Source: Campanula takesimana
Taxonomy: Eukaryota; Streptophyta; Magnoliopsida; Asterales; Campanulaceae
NCBI GenBank assembly: GCA_026119855.1
Contig: JAOWBW010000105.1
Location: 1,054,001 to 1,118,000, forward strand
Reading direction: 5' to 3'
Length of the DNA stretch: 64,000 bases
Below are positions 32,811-45,147 of the stretch, one piece after another. The notes beneath the pieces are model-generated. The model was given only the letters and a program-made list of their open reading frames with translations. It searched no databases and was not told where the DNA came from. Made by a program: the position numbers and the translations under genes. Numbering within the stretch: the stretch's first letter is position 1; every line of letters starts with the position of its first letter.

Positions 32811-33458
32811 GTACAGGGAGACTTTCGAGTCCCTTCAAATCAGCAGGCAGACTTTCGAGTCCCTCTAAATCAGCAAGCAGACTTTCGAGTCCCTCTACAT
32901 CAGTAGGCAGACTTTCGAGTCCCTCCAAATCAGCAGGTAGACTTTCGAGTCCCTCTACATCAGTAGGCAGACTTTCGAGTCCCTCTACATCGGCAGGCAG
33001 ACTTTCGAGTCCCTCAAAATCAGTAGGCAGACTTTTGAGTCCCTCTAAACCAGCAGGCAGACTTTTGAGTCCCTCTACATTAGCAGGCAGACTTTTGAGT
33101 CCCTCTACATCAGTAGGCAGACTTTCGAGTCCCTCTAAACCAGCAGGCAGACTTTCGAGTCCCTCCAAATCAACATGCAGACTTTCGAGTCCCTCTACAT
33201 CAGCAGGCAGACTTTCGAGTCCCTCTAAATCAGCAGGCAGACTTTTGAGTCCCTCTACATCAACAGGCAGACTTTCGAGTCCCTCTACATCAGCAGGCAG
33301 ACTTTTGAGTCCCTCTACATCAGCATGCCAGCAGGCAAACTTTCGAGTCCCTCTATATCAGCAGGCAGACTTTCGAGTCCCTCTATATTAGCAGGCAGAC
33401 TCTCGAGTCCCTCCAAATCAGCAGGCAGACTCTCGAGTCCCTCCAGTCCCTCTGAATT
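32811..33458. repeat. 30-bp minisatellite in element D
   Basis: About 21 tandem copies of a 30-bp unit containing GACTTTCGAGTCCCTCT and CAGCAGGCA, with point differences at fixed positions and one irregular junction near 33330. Because 30 is a multiple of 3, both strands stay open. The minus strand would read a 10-residue repeat (GLESLPADVE), which I do not consider a gene. GACTTTCGAGTC inside each unit is a near-palindrome (GACT/AGTC arms). The array ends abruptly where the truncated G LTR begins. Confidence 0.92.
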
Positions 33459-34829
33459 TAGAACACTAACCGTGATGGAGCTTTAAATTCTGAGATCGTC
33501 AATCTTTGTTATTCGCGCTTCTTTGAATCACGATCACAAGAACACAAACTTTGAGATGCTAAAGCAAGCATCCTCTATGTGTATCCACACGCGAACGAAT
33601 ATCTAGAACGATTCTATATCTGGATTGCTAGACTCATTAGAAAACACGCTTTTCTAATCTTCAAAGGCTATATGAATTTATTGGTGTTCTTGAGCTTTTG
33701 ATTCTCAATCTAAACTCAAGAATGTGTATCTCAAACACACGGAGGCTACCAATAATGATACAATATCAATACTTTATGATTAGGGTTAAGAGAGAGGTAT
33801 TTAAACTCATTAGTCCTAAACCTTTTAGGAGAAATAGGTCAAAACCCGTCAAAACACGAAATCAGTAATCTGGGCCCAAACAGGGCCTGCTCGGCCGAGT
33901 CTTATAAGGTGCTCGGCCGAGCACCTTTAATTTTTACCTTTCTGTTTCTCTTGCTCGGTCGAGTCCTTTGAGGTGCTCGGCCGAGCACCAGCAGAAAGTC
34001 AATTTTAGCCTTTTAAGCAATTCGTTCTTTTGTGTGTGACCCCACAGGATTATATTAAGTTGGTAATTAGTCCAACCAAGGTCAAACACATAAATCATAA
34101 GCGGACTCTAGCAAGCCATCAAGATTACCCAATTAATATAACTTAACGAAGTTCGTTATCCTTATAGAACATATCACAATCCTTTTGTCCTTCGATATCA
34201 TATTGAACATAAGTCATGGTCCACGTCAACTTATTTTGTTCAATGCTTTCTCGATCTTGAGTAGATTGATTATGAGCAAATGATATTGATCTCATCAATT
34301 CATTTGAGCGTGGCCACGCATTTCATCAATCTCACTCTACGAGTGGCCTAAGCAGATCTCTCTCTTGAGGAGGGACAAATTCTATCTTGACTTATCATTC
34401 TTCCCTACAAGAATCCGATTATGCCAATCGTAACCTTTATAACCACCCGGTTAGGGGTAGCGTTTGAGTACGTCAAACATAATGTTCATCATGTGGAAGA
34501 CCATGATAATCTCAGGTCTAAGGATATCAAATGATATGACTATTATGAGATTTATTTATGACATTTGACCATGACATAAATCTCATAGGCGGGTCAAGTC
34601 CAGTACTTGTTCTCCAACAAGTACCCATAAGCTTAATTTGTATCATATACACATGATTATCATATGATCATCAATTAAACTTATACTAGTCCTTCATAGT
34701 ACTAGGGACGGGGATTATTATAATAAACATGTAAAACATATAATAGTCCAGGGTTGTTATCTCCATAACAAATGAGAACATGATGTAACGCAAGGCCTTT
34801 CTCAAGGGCCTAGGGCATAATCTCCAACA
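33459..34829 (-). repeat. Element G: LTR copy, minus strand, truncated at its 3' end
   Basis: On the minus strand this starts TGTTGGAGATTATG at 34829, a copia-type LTR start. Its first 570 bp match 49338-49911 and the rest matches 45148-45940 in reverse complement. It lacks the last 85 bp of the LTR and is fused to the D minisatellite. It contains the paired GCTCGGCCGAGC palindromes (33889-33989). It has no PPT or PBS beside it; the TGTTGG end abuts a LINE scrap. Confidence 0.8.
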
Positions 34830-35004
34830 TAAACCAGGATAGAAGGGGTTGGTTTGTGTATGTAGGTAAGGGTTCTGGAATTTGAGTCTGGATTTGGTTC
34901 CAAATGCTTTTCGAGATGTGACAAGTAAGGAAGAGATGTATTTCATCTTCATCAAATAACCCGCATCTGTTGCAAAGGGTTATGGAAGTGCATTTTCTAA
35001 GATG
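34830..35004 (-). pseudogene. LINE fragment: zinc-binding RT-associated domain
   Basis: The minus strand reads LCNRCGLFDEDEIHLFLTC followed by HISKSIWNQIQTQIPEP. This is the C-x2-C...H-x4-C pattern of the zf-RVT domain at the end of plant L1-type reverse transcriptases. Only some 60 codons remain. H inserted at its upstream edge (TSD TAAAT at 35005-35009), and a few more LINE-like codons may follow at 44077-44090. Confidence 0.65.
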
Positions 35005-35009
35005 TAAAT

Positions 35010-38000
35010 TGTAACGCCCGTCCTAATTCTTGTTAAATTCTTGACTTGCTTGTTAAATTCTTGACTAGCATAATTATATGCTATTTTAGTTGAGTTAATT
35101 ATTTATTTAACTACTTTAGAAAGTTAAGGTGGTTAAATGTCAAAATTGTAAGTTTAGGGGCCTTTTTGTCAAAGTTAGAACTTGAGGGGCCTAGTTGCAA
35201 TTCTTGGAAACTTGCAAGTATATCTTGTTTGTCTGGGATCATTATCCCCAAACAAACATTTCGTACACTCCTTCTGTTCGTGATTCTGATCCCGGATAAA
35301 TATTCGTGGCGCTGAATAGAGCATTTCCTGCTGAACAAAAATTAGTTTGGGTGAATTTGATTTCGGAGTAGGTAAGCTATTGACTTCCCCTTACTTATAA
35401 TAACATGTATATATGTTATTCCCGCTACTTGTTCTTGTTAAAATTGTGTTTTGAGCAATTTTTGTGATACTTGTAATTTTGGGACAAAGGGAGTATACGT
35501 ATACTGGAAATAACCTTGGGTTGAATGAAAATATGTTAATTGAACATGTTTGAGTCCCTGGGTATTGTTAAAAATGATAGTAAAAATTATACTCCTACTC
35601 GTGAGACGGTAAAATATTAACTGATTTAAATATTATTAGAAAAATTGTACCATTATTTGTGGTACGGGAATTGAATGGAAGTATCCCTAAATGATTATAT
35701 TAGTATATTAGAAAATTATACTTATACTTTTGGGACGGTGAAATATTTAAATGGAATAAAAGAGAATTATTCTATTATTTGTGGGATGGTGATAAATTAA
35801 TAAAGTGTCCCTATAGAAGTGTTCTGAGCATGTTAAAATGCACTCTTGAATATTAGAAAGGGTTAGTGGGTTTATACTCCTACGCTCGGGACGGAGAATT
35901 CTAAGTCTGGAAAGAAATTTGGTATTTGCTGAAAATTGTACCAGGCGCCCGCCTGGTGGTCCTATGAACGCCCGCCCATTTCCCCAGAAGTTTTGGTTTC
36001 AAAAGTGTTCTATTGAGCGGCCGCCCGGTCAGTGGTAGGCGCCCGCCGGTCCCCTGTTTCAACCAAAGTGTTTTAAATCTAAATTAAATTGAAAGCTTAT
36101 CCCTTGTTAAGGCATATAGTCTTAAGATAAGATGGTCTAGCAAGTGTTATGACACCTTAGGGTTATCAGAAGTGAGTCTTGAACATAATTACTCATTAAA
36201 TTAAAATGAGAACTTGAGTATAAAAGGAAGAACTCTTTTATATGTCTTGAAAGTACTATGAACAAGCACTTATGTGTTATGCTTGTCTTGGAACCTATAT
36301 TTGTGCACCTTGAGAGCACCAAATTAGTGTCTCGAGCTTGAATATCCTATGTAGGCGATTATGAACTTGTAAGTATGAGTTGTATAGCTCATTTACTCAA
36401 TTTGAACTCGAAGTATTCTTGGTCTAGGTTTAGGGTACTACCCTAGATGGCCTAGATGAGTGTTGTAGAACATTCTAGTACTGAAAAATAGTCCCTTTGT
36501 GAACAAATGAAATGTGGACTTGAATCATAATTAAATTATAACTTTAGTATAAGAGTAGTAACTCTTTTATGTGTCTTGAAGATAATGTTTGTGTACCTTA
36601 GGGGCACCAACTAATGTCTTGAGCTTGAATGTCCTAAGAAAAGGATTGGAAAATAATACGTGAAAGATGTATAATTCATCTTCCTAGCTTGAACTCGAAG
36701 TATAAGATGTTTAACTCTTGTACATGTTTAACCATCCAAAGAAATGGATTGAGAACTTGGATATAAGATGATAAAATCTTGTAAATGTCTTGAATGTCTT
36801 GAATGTTTTGAATGTCTTAAGTTGAGACAGTAACTTGAAGTATAAGACAATAAAATCTTGTACATGACTTGAACATCCAAATAATTTGATTAAGATTTGA
36901 ATATAAGATTATAAAATCTTGTACGTGCCTTGACACCAATATATGTGTATGGTAATAAACTTGAAAGATCCTTGATGTGTATATGCAAATCTTGCATATA
37001 GCTACTTGATAGAATGTGGCTTCTTGATTACTTGATACATGGTATGAATAACCAAAAGAGTTGGGATATGGAATTAGATAGAGAATAATTAACTCTACTA
37101 CATACTTGAATTTAATACGTGTGTATTGTAAGTGCTATGAACAAGAACTAAATTGCTAGTGATTGGTTTTAATCGTGTATATACTCAATGAAGTATATAA
37201 AGAATAAAGAAGATACCTTGTCTTGAAATGGGTTCCTAAAGAGAATAGGGACTAGTGTAATATGAAGATAATTCATATAATCGTGAATACTAAGATTTAA
37301 GTTAATAAGAATAACTACAGAACACAATATGTGTTAGAAAATGTATTCGATTCCTAACGATACATATACGTGAGATATGACTGTGACTAGGTAGAATGTG
37401 ACAATTCTACGTATTTAGAGTCTAAGGTATTGGGCTCTATTTGATAGTAAGGGTATCGTGATAGACACTTGAATGTGTTAAATGTGATATGAATATGTAC
37501 GTGCAAACTTGGCATGTGACAAAGTGATATAGAATGATATACCCTACTACTTGTTTGAGGTCTGTTATTAATAGACTCTAACTTGGATTAACCGTGTTAT
37601 ATGGACACTCTACGTGCCATTGTTAGATTGATTTGTCTTCGCAATGATTGCGTACGTGTACTTGGATTCTCGTGAGCACATGATACATGATTACATGGTG
37701 CATATTCTCGTGAGCACATGATACATGATTATATGGTGCATAAAGACTGGTCCACTAATATGGGACTTAGTTCTATTCTCGTAGTTCATGTAAACATCTA
37801 CTTGTGCATTCTTGTGTGAGTCTAGCTGGCTTATTTGGTTCAGAGGGGTGTATAGGTTCACGCTTATTGCGAGGGCTGGGGCATAAGTGATAATCGTGGG
37901 TCTATGCATTCGGTCTGTTTTTCCCTTACAACTGGCCATAGTAAGGGCTTAGCATCCTGTATTAGAGCAATACGCCTGATATAAGTGAATGCTAACTCGT

Positions 38001-38826
38001 GAAACCTCGTGAATCTTGTTCTTGTGAATGACACTGGTTACCGGGTCTTCTTATATACTGCATAGCAGTCTCTTGATCTTGATCGTGTTGTTATCAGCTA
38101 TACAAGCATCGACAACAATGGTATTCTTGGAGAAATAAGGAAGGATTCAGGTAATGATACGTGATAGGCCTATGTGCATCTTGGTGAGTTGGTCTAGCCT
38201 CTCACACTACTTGACTACTTGTTACCAGATCATATCTTGAGCTTGATTACTTGTTGAGTTGGCTTAACCTCTCCTATACTTGTTACTTGATGATACTTGA
38301 TATATGATTACTTGAGTATCTACTGGAATTGCGTGATAACATGTCATGTAGTTGCATGTTAATAGCTTACTAAGATTTATCTCACCCTTTATTTGTTTCC
38401 CCCCCCCCAAGGAAAGCAAGGGATAGTACGCAGTGAGGCTCGACATAGCTGGGAACGTACTCCGCAGGATGTTCTTGTTTGAGACTAGTGTCCTTTTACA
38501 CTTTGGTAAGGATGATGTTGTATGAGTTGTTAAACTCAGGGCTTGTTTGGGGTAGACTTGTGTAGTACTTGTTGTCTCTAGACATCTCTTGATGCCAGAT
38601 TATGTGCTAGGCATGTCTTCCGCTGTATGTAACCATGTTGGTTTTAATTTTCTTGGTCTAGAACTCGTTGTGAGCTATCTTAGCTCCTCACTCTTGAGTA
38701 TATATATCATGTCAGTTTGTTTCTAACAGGTATTGTTCCTGTTTCCCGTTAGTTTCTTGTTTCTTGTTAGTTACGCGCACCAGGTTCGAGGTTCTATTAG
38801 GGGATCCCGGGACTCGGGGCGTGTCA
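35010..38826 (+). repeat. 5' LTR of element H
   Basis: This LTR is 3,817 bp. Compared with the 3' LTR it lacks 67 bp between two TCTGTTC repeats near 35275, a simple slip deletion. It includes the palindromic CCAGGCGCCCGCCTGG at about 35940, an old series of related AT-rich units (35590-36930), a tandem 38-bp duplication at 37667-37743 and a C-run at 38400-38408. Confidence 0.93.
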
Positions 38827-38829
38827 GTT

Positions 38830-38841
38830 TGGTATCAGAGC
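38830..38841 (+). other. Primer binding site of element H (tRNA-iMet)
   Basis: TGGTATCAGAGC three bases after the LTR, followed by TATGG. Confidence 0.88.
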
Positions 38842-40166
38842 TATGGTTAGCTCTAAGCCTGGATAGGAGGGCATTCTGGGTTGGTTTATGGGTGCTTCTG
38901 ACGTGAGTGTTCCTTTACTTATGTTATACCAGGCATAGGACGTGTTGATAGTGTTGATCAATTGATTAGAGGTTTCGAGCGCGAGTCTTTAAAGACTTAG
39001 GCGTATCTATCTTATCTAGTGGACATTGTTTCGTGCTATATATGTATGCTTGTCCTTATCTCGTGAATTACGTGGAAGTGTATTCTCTAGTAAGAGACTG
39101 CATGCTTGATATCGTTATGTATAAGAGCTTGATAGAAGTGTGGGTGATAACACCCTATACGTTCTATGTTAACTTGGTCATGTTACCTAGATGGGACATT
39201 GATGTGATACGTGTTATGGCTTGGCTCTTACTTGTTATGATTTGGATTTTTATATGTTATGCCATTCTTGTTTGCCACAATAGATGGTGAATAGTTCTAT
39301 GCTAGTATGCTTGACTATTTTATGAGCATGATATAATTATGTATAATATTCATGTTCTGCATTGAAAGTTCGAACAGTGTTATCGAGATTGTACTGGGTA
39401 TTTAACCTATGTGATTGACAGTGGAATTTCTACACCAAACCAGATGGATGTATCCATTCTTGATGAGATCTCAGCTATAATTTCTACTGAGTAGTACATG
39501 TTACTTGATGAGAAACTTGGATTATCTTGAGTTGTTACAGTGCGAATACAGTGCTAACATCTGGATTAATGTTCTTGACCTCGATTGAGTTAAAAGAGTT
39601 GAAGATTCAACTTGAGAAATTTCTTGATAGAGGATATATTTATTTTGAAGTGGATGCCTGAAGTAACTATCTTTGTTGACCTATAAGTGGAAACAACCAA
39701 GGTACGCGTGTTCTTGAGATTTTCTTGATCTTGTTAGAGATTCATTAATGAATTTCGAAGGCAGCTCTATCGTTAATTATTTGACACCGAGAGCTACACC
39801 TTTTCGATGGATTGATAAACGTGAAGTCAATTTTTAAATATTGAAATGATGGATGACCACGACTTCAGTATTTGAGATTTCCTAGTGGATTTGACTAGTA
39901 TTACAGTGATCTGGAGGATATGACCAGTTCTATTATTTTAGTGGATATGTCAAGTTTCACCAATATAGTGGATTGACTAATTGAGTCTGCTTGACTTTAT
40001 GTGTTTCGATGTTATAATTGATACAGCTGGATTGCATAGAATATTTGTGAGCATATGTGTAATATCTATTTTTGAGTATATGTGTATAGTCTTGATGCTC
40101 TTGAGTTCTATTTGTTGATTATATATGTTATAATCTTGATCAATAAAATTCGAGGACGAATTTTCT
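38842..40166 (+). pseudogene. Interior of element H with RT scraps
   Basis: There is no usable ORF. Around 39590-39655 the plus strand encodes LKIQLEKFLDRGYI-like residues, which match the start of gypsy RT in element I (ELKVQLQELLDRG). Other short pol-like pieces are too decayed to assign. Near 40141-40165 AAATTCGAGGACGAATTTT is a typical end-of-pol sequence before the PPT of this gypsy type. Everything between was deleted or decayed. Confidence 0.6.
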
Positions 40167-40181
40167 TTAAGGAGGGAAGGA
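40167..40181 (+). other. Polypurine tract of element H
   Basis: TTAAGGAGGGAAGGA directly before the 3' LTR start. Confidence 0.85.
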
Positions 40182-43100
40182 TGTAACACCCGTCCTAATT
40201 CTTGTTAAATTCTTGACTTGCTTGTTAAATTCTTGACTAGCATAATTATATGCTATTTTATTTGAGTTAATTATTTATTTAACTACTTTAGAAAGTTAAG
40301 GTGGTTAAATGTCAAAGTTGAAAAGTTTAGGGGCCTTTTTGTCAAAGTTAGAACTTGAGGGGCCTAGTTGCAATTCTTGGAAACTTACAAGTATATCTTG
40401 TTTGTCTGGGATCATTATCCCCAAACAAACATTTCGTACACTCCTTCTGTTCCAAAAGCTTGGGTTAGAATTCTTTCTATTCTCGACTCCTCGCGATTAA
40501 TTATCCCTCTGTTCGTGATTCTGATCCCGGATAAATATTCGTGGCGCTGAATAGAGCGTTTCTGCCGAACAGAAATTAGTTTGGGTGAATTTGATTTCGG
40601 AGTAGGTAAGCTATTGACTTCCCCTTACTTATAATAACATGCATATATGTTATTCCCGCTACTTGTTCTTGTTAAAATTGTGTTTTGAGCAATTTTTGTG
40701 ATACTTGTAATTTTGGGACAAAGGGAGTATACGTATACTGAAAATACACCTTGGGTTGAATGAAAATATGTTAATTGAACATGTTTGAGTCCCTGGGTAT
40801 TGTTAAAATGATAGTAAAAATTATACTCCTACTCGTGAGACGGTAAAATATTAACTTGATTTAAATATTATTAGAAAAATTGTACCATTATTTGTGGTAC
40901 GGGGAAATGAATGGAAGTATCCCTAAATGATTATATTAGTATATTAGAAAATTATACTTATACTTTTGGGACGGTGAAATATTTAAATGGAATAAAAGAG
41001 AATTATTCTATAATTTGTGGGACGGTGATAAATTAATAAAGTGTCCCTATAGAAATGTTCTGAGCATGTTAAAATGCACTCTTGAATATTAGAAAGGGTT
41101 AGTGGGTTTATACTCCTACGCTCGGGACGGAGAATTCTAAGTCTGGAAAGAAATTTGGTATTTGCTGAAAATTGTACCAGGCGCCCGCCTGGTGGTCCTA
41201 TGAGCGCCCGCCCATTTCCCAGAAGTTTTGGTTTCAAAAGTGTTCTATTGAGCGGCCGCCCGGTCAGTGGTAGGCGCCCGCCCGGTCCCCTGTTTCAACC
41301 AAAGTGTTTTAAATCTAAATTAAATTGAAAGCTTATCCCTTGTTAAGGCATATAGCCTTAAGATAAGATGTCCTAGCAAGTGTTATGACACCTTAGGGGT
41401 ATCAGAAGTGAGTCTTGAACATGATTACTCATTAAATTAAAATGAGAACTTGAGTATAAAAGGAAGAACTCTTTTATATGTCTTGAAAGTGCTATGAACA
41501 AGCACTTATGTGTTATGCTTGTCTTGGAACCTATATTTGTGCACCTTGAGAGCACCAAATTAGTGTCTCGAGCTTGAATATCCTATGTAGGGGATTATGA
41601 ACTTGTAAGTATGAGTTGTTTAGCTCATTTACTTTATTTGAACTCGAAGTATTCTTGGTCTAGGTTTAGGGTACTACCCTAGATGGCCTAGATGAGTGTT
41701 GTAGAACATTCTAGTACTGAAAAATAGTCCCTTTGTGAACAAATGAAATGTGGACTTGAATCATAATTAAATGATAACTTGAGTATAAGAGTAGTAACTC
41801 TTTTATGTGTCTTGAAGATAATGTTTGTGTACCTTAGGGGCACTAACTAATGTCTTGAGCTTGAATGTCCTAAGAAAATGATTGGAAAATAATACGTGAA
41901 AGATGTATAATTCATCTTCCTAGCTTGAACTCGAAGTATAAGATGTTTAACTCTTGTACATGTTTAACGATCCAAAGAAATGGATTGAGAACTTGGATAT
42001 AAGATGATAAAATCTTGTAAATGTCTTGAATGTCTTGAATGTCCTTAATGTCTTGAATGTCTTAAGTTGAGACAGTAACTTGAAGTATAAGACAATAAAA
42101 TCTTGTACATGACTTGAACATCCAAATAATTTGATTAAGATTTGAATATAAGATTATAAAATCTTGTACGTGCCTTGACACCAATATATGTGTATGGTAA
42201 TAAACTTGAAAGATCCTTGATGTGTATATGCAAATCTTGCATATAGTTACTTGATAGAATGTGGCTTCTTGATTACTTAATACATGGTATGAATAACCAA
42301 AAGAGTTGGGATATGGAATTAGATAGAGAATAATTAACTCTACTATATACTTGAATTTAATACGTGTGTATTGTAAGTGCTATGAACAAGCACTAAAGTG
42401 CTAGTGATTGGTTTTAACCGTGTATATACTCAATGAAGTATATAAAGAATAAAGAAGTTATCTTGTCTTGAAATGGGTTCCTAAAGAAAATAGGGACTAG
42501 TGTAATACGAAGATAATTCATATAATCGTGAATACTAAGATTTAAGTTAATAAGAATAACTACAGAACACAATATGTGTTAGAAATGTATTCGATTCCTA
42601 ACGATACATATACGTGAGATATGACTGTGACTAGGTAGAATGTGACAATTTTACGTATTTAGAGTCTAAGGTATTGGGCTCTATTTGATAGTAAGGGTAT
42701 CGTGATAGACACTTGAATGTGTTAAATGTAATATGAATATGTACGTGCAAACTTGGCATGTGACAAAGTGATATAGAATGATATACCCTACTACTTGTTT
42801 GATGTCTGTTATTAATAGACTCTAACTTGGATTGACCGTGTTATATGGACACTCTACGTGCCATTGTTAGATTTATTTGTCCGCAATGATTGCGTACGTG
42901 TACTTGTATTCTCGTGAGCACATGATACATGATTACATGGTGCATATTCTCGTGAGCACATGATACATGATTACATGGTGCATAAAGACTGGTCCACTAA
43001 TATGGGACTTAGTTCTATTCTCGTAGTTCAAGTAAACATCTACTTGTGCATTCTCGTGTGAGTCCAGCTGGCTTATTTGGTTCAGAGGGGTGTATAGGTT

Positions 43101-44071
43101 CACGCTTATTGCGAGGGCTGGGGCATAAGTGATAATCGTGGGTCTATGCATTCGGTCTGTTTTTTCCTTACCACTGGCCATAGTAAGGGCTTAGCATCCT
43201 GTATTAGAGCAATACGCCTGATATAAGTGAATGCTAACTCGTGAACACCTCGTGAATCTTGTTCTTGTGAATGACACTGGTTACCGGGTCTTCTTATATA
43301 CTGCATAGCAGTCTCTTGATCTTGATCGTGGTTGTTATCAGCTATACAAGCATCGACAACAATGGTATTCTTGGGAGAAATAAGGAAGGATTCAGGTAAT
43401 GATACGTGATAGGCCTATGTGCATCTTGGTGAGTTGGTCTAGCCTCTCACGCTACTTGACTACTTGTTACCTGATCATATCTTGAGCTTGATTACTTGTT
43501 GAGTTGGCTTAGCCTCTCCTATACTTGTTACTTGATGATACTTGATATATGATTACTTGAGTATCTACTGGAATTGCGTGATAACATGTCATGTAGTTGC
43601 ATGTTAATAGCTTACTGAGATTTATCTCACCCTTTATTTGTTTCCCCCCCCCCAGGAAAGCAGGGGATAGTACGCATTGAGGCTCGACATAGCTGGGAAC
43701 GTACTCCGTAGGATGTTCTTGTTTGAGACTAGTATCCTTTTACACTTTGGTAAGGACGATGTTGTATGAGTTGTTAAACTCAGGGCTTGTTTGTGGTAGA
43801 CTTGTGTAGTACTTGTTGTCTCTAGACATCTCTTGATGCCAGATTATGTGCTAGGCATGTCTTCCGCTGTATGTAACCATGTTTGGTTTTAATTTTCCTG
43901 GTCTAGAACTCGTTGTGAGCTATCTTAGCTCCTCACTCTTGAGTATATATATCATGTCAGTTTGTTTCTAACAGGTATTGTTCCTGTTTCCCGTTAGTTT
44001 CTTGTTTCTTGTTAGTTACGCGCACTAGGTTCGAGGTTCTATTAGGGGATCCCGGGACTCGGGGTGTGTCA
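40182..44071 (+). repeat. 3' LTR of element H
   Basis: This LTR is 3,890 bp and keeps the 67 bp lost from the 5' copy (around 40452-40518). The GC-rich palindromic block is at 41178-41290. It is otherwise nearly the same as the 5' LTR, with scattered single-base changes. Confidence 0.93.
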
Positions 44072-44076
44072 TAAAT

Positions 44077-44795
44077 AGTCATTTTTCCCTATAAATACTA
44101 GACTAGGTTTTTAGTATTTTTTTTTTATCAATCATGTAGCTAGTAAATAGTTTGTAAGGTTTGCAAGGTTGGAGAAATTTGTTTTTTGTCTATGAAGAAC
44201 AATTTCACCAACTACAAATTGGATGTAACTTTTTATCAATTTTATGCTTTAATATAAATCTTGTATTCTTTCTCATTCTTGTTTATCAATTATATGTTAA
44301 GATATAAATTTGACTTTAGAGTTATTGGGTATATATTATTGCACTAGCGTGGGTGATTATACGTTGACCATTGTTTTGATGATTAAATTCAATTGAGGAC
44401 CTAGCGGATGTCAAAATGATTTAAGTTCATGTGTTCTTGAGTGCTTCATGAATTTCTTGCATGTTGTATAGACTTAGCGGAAAGTATTAACATAAAGGAA
44501 ATAATAGGATTGCAATCTGACGACCGAACCGTCCCAATTCTTTCATAAGTGAACGAATCCATGAATTGAGATTAATAACTTGATTATTATCATAACATAG
44601 GGGAGATGATTGTGAATCTATATTATGAAAATCCTATCATTTATATGCTTAGTTCATGTTGATCATCTATCTTATTTTATTATCTTTTATTTTATTGTTT
44701 TTAAAATAGTTAATAACTTAGAATTAATCCAAGTCTCTGTGGTTCGACCCTTGTCTTTTTCATATGGAGCAGACATTGCATTTTGATAGTTGGTA
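44077..44795 (+). repeat. Possible Athila-type LTR fragment
   Basis: AT-rich, no ORF. CCCTATAAATACTAGACTAGG near 44090 looks like a TATA box and leader. AAGTCTCTGTGGTTCGACCC at about 44732 is the kind of sequence found near the 3' end of Athila/Tat LTRs. The left end was cut by H or joined to the LINE scrap. The right boundary with G is approximate. Confidence 0.4.
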
Positions 44796-45147
44796 AATAT
44801 GTCATTCTCAATGACCTTTACCACAATACTTTCTATTACTAGAAATCCAATATTTCTTGTTATAGATTGTATCCTATCATATATGCAAGTAACTTGTGTA
44901 ACTTGAAGGACTTTTCACAACTCTTTGTTAAAACTTGTTCAATTTCCATTCAAGGTTCTACGTTATTTTCTAGGTCTCGAACCATTCGAGATATATTTTA
45001 CTCTCACTGGTTCTTTTAGAGATAAACAATTTATCTAAAAAAGTACCATCACCAACAAATAATTTGTTTCTTAGAAGTAAAATAATATCCTCAAGTTTCC
45101 TTAGGATATCCCATGAAAATACATTTATTAGATTTTAAATGTGAGCA
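44796..45147 (-). pseudogene. Element G: copia integrase end and linker, original orientation
   Basis: The minus strand reads KSNKCIFMGYPKET, then GYYFTSKKQ, SKRT and RDLENNVEP. These are the C-terminal end of copia integrase and the linker before RT. It has several stops. It lies next to a plus-strand LTR piece and is the part of G that was not inverted. Confidence 0.7.

Larger units (their letters stand above)
35010..44071 (+). mobile_element. Element H: LTR retrotransposon with very long LTRs and a decayed interior
   Basis: This element is 9,062 bp, TGTAACRCCC to GTGTCA, with TAAAT duplicated at 35005-35009 and 44072-44076. The LTRs are 3,817 and 3,890 bp and the interior is only 1,355 bp, so more than 80% of the element is LTR. 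The interior has a tRNA-iMet PBS, a PPT and scraps of gypsy RT, but no ORF. This makes it similar to large retrotransposon derivatives (LARDs) or an internally deleted chromovirus. The LTRs look about 98% identical by eye, so it moved fairly recently, with proteins supplied by another element. Confidence 0.9.

Noticed and set aside
32659..33391. Proteins of 169 and 118 residues with 10-residue repeats, like a leucine-rich repeat
   Set aside because: They are produced on both strands by the 30-bp minisatellite; the period is a multiple of three, so frames stay open by chance.
32811..33458. CRISPR-like regular repeats
   Set aside because: The 30-bp units follow each other without unique spacers, and the context is a plant retroelement.
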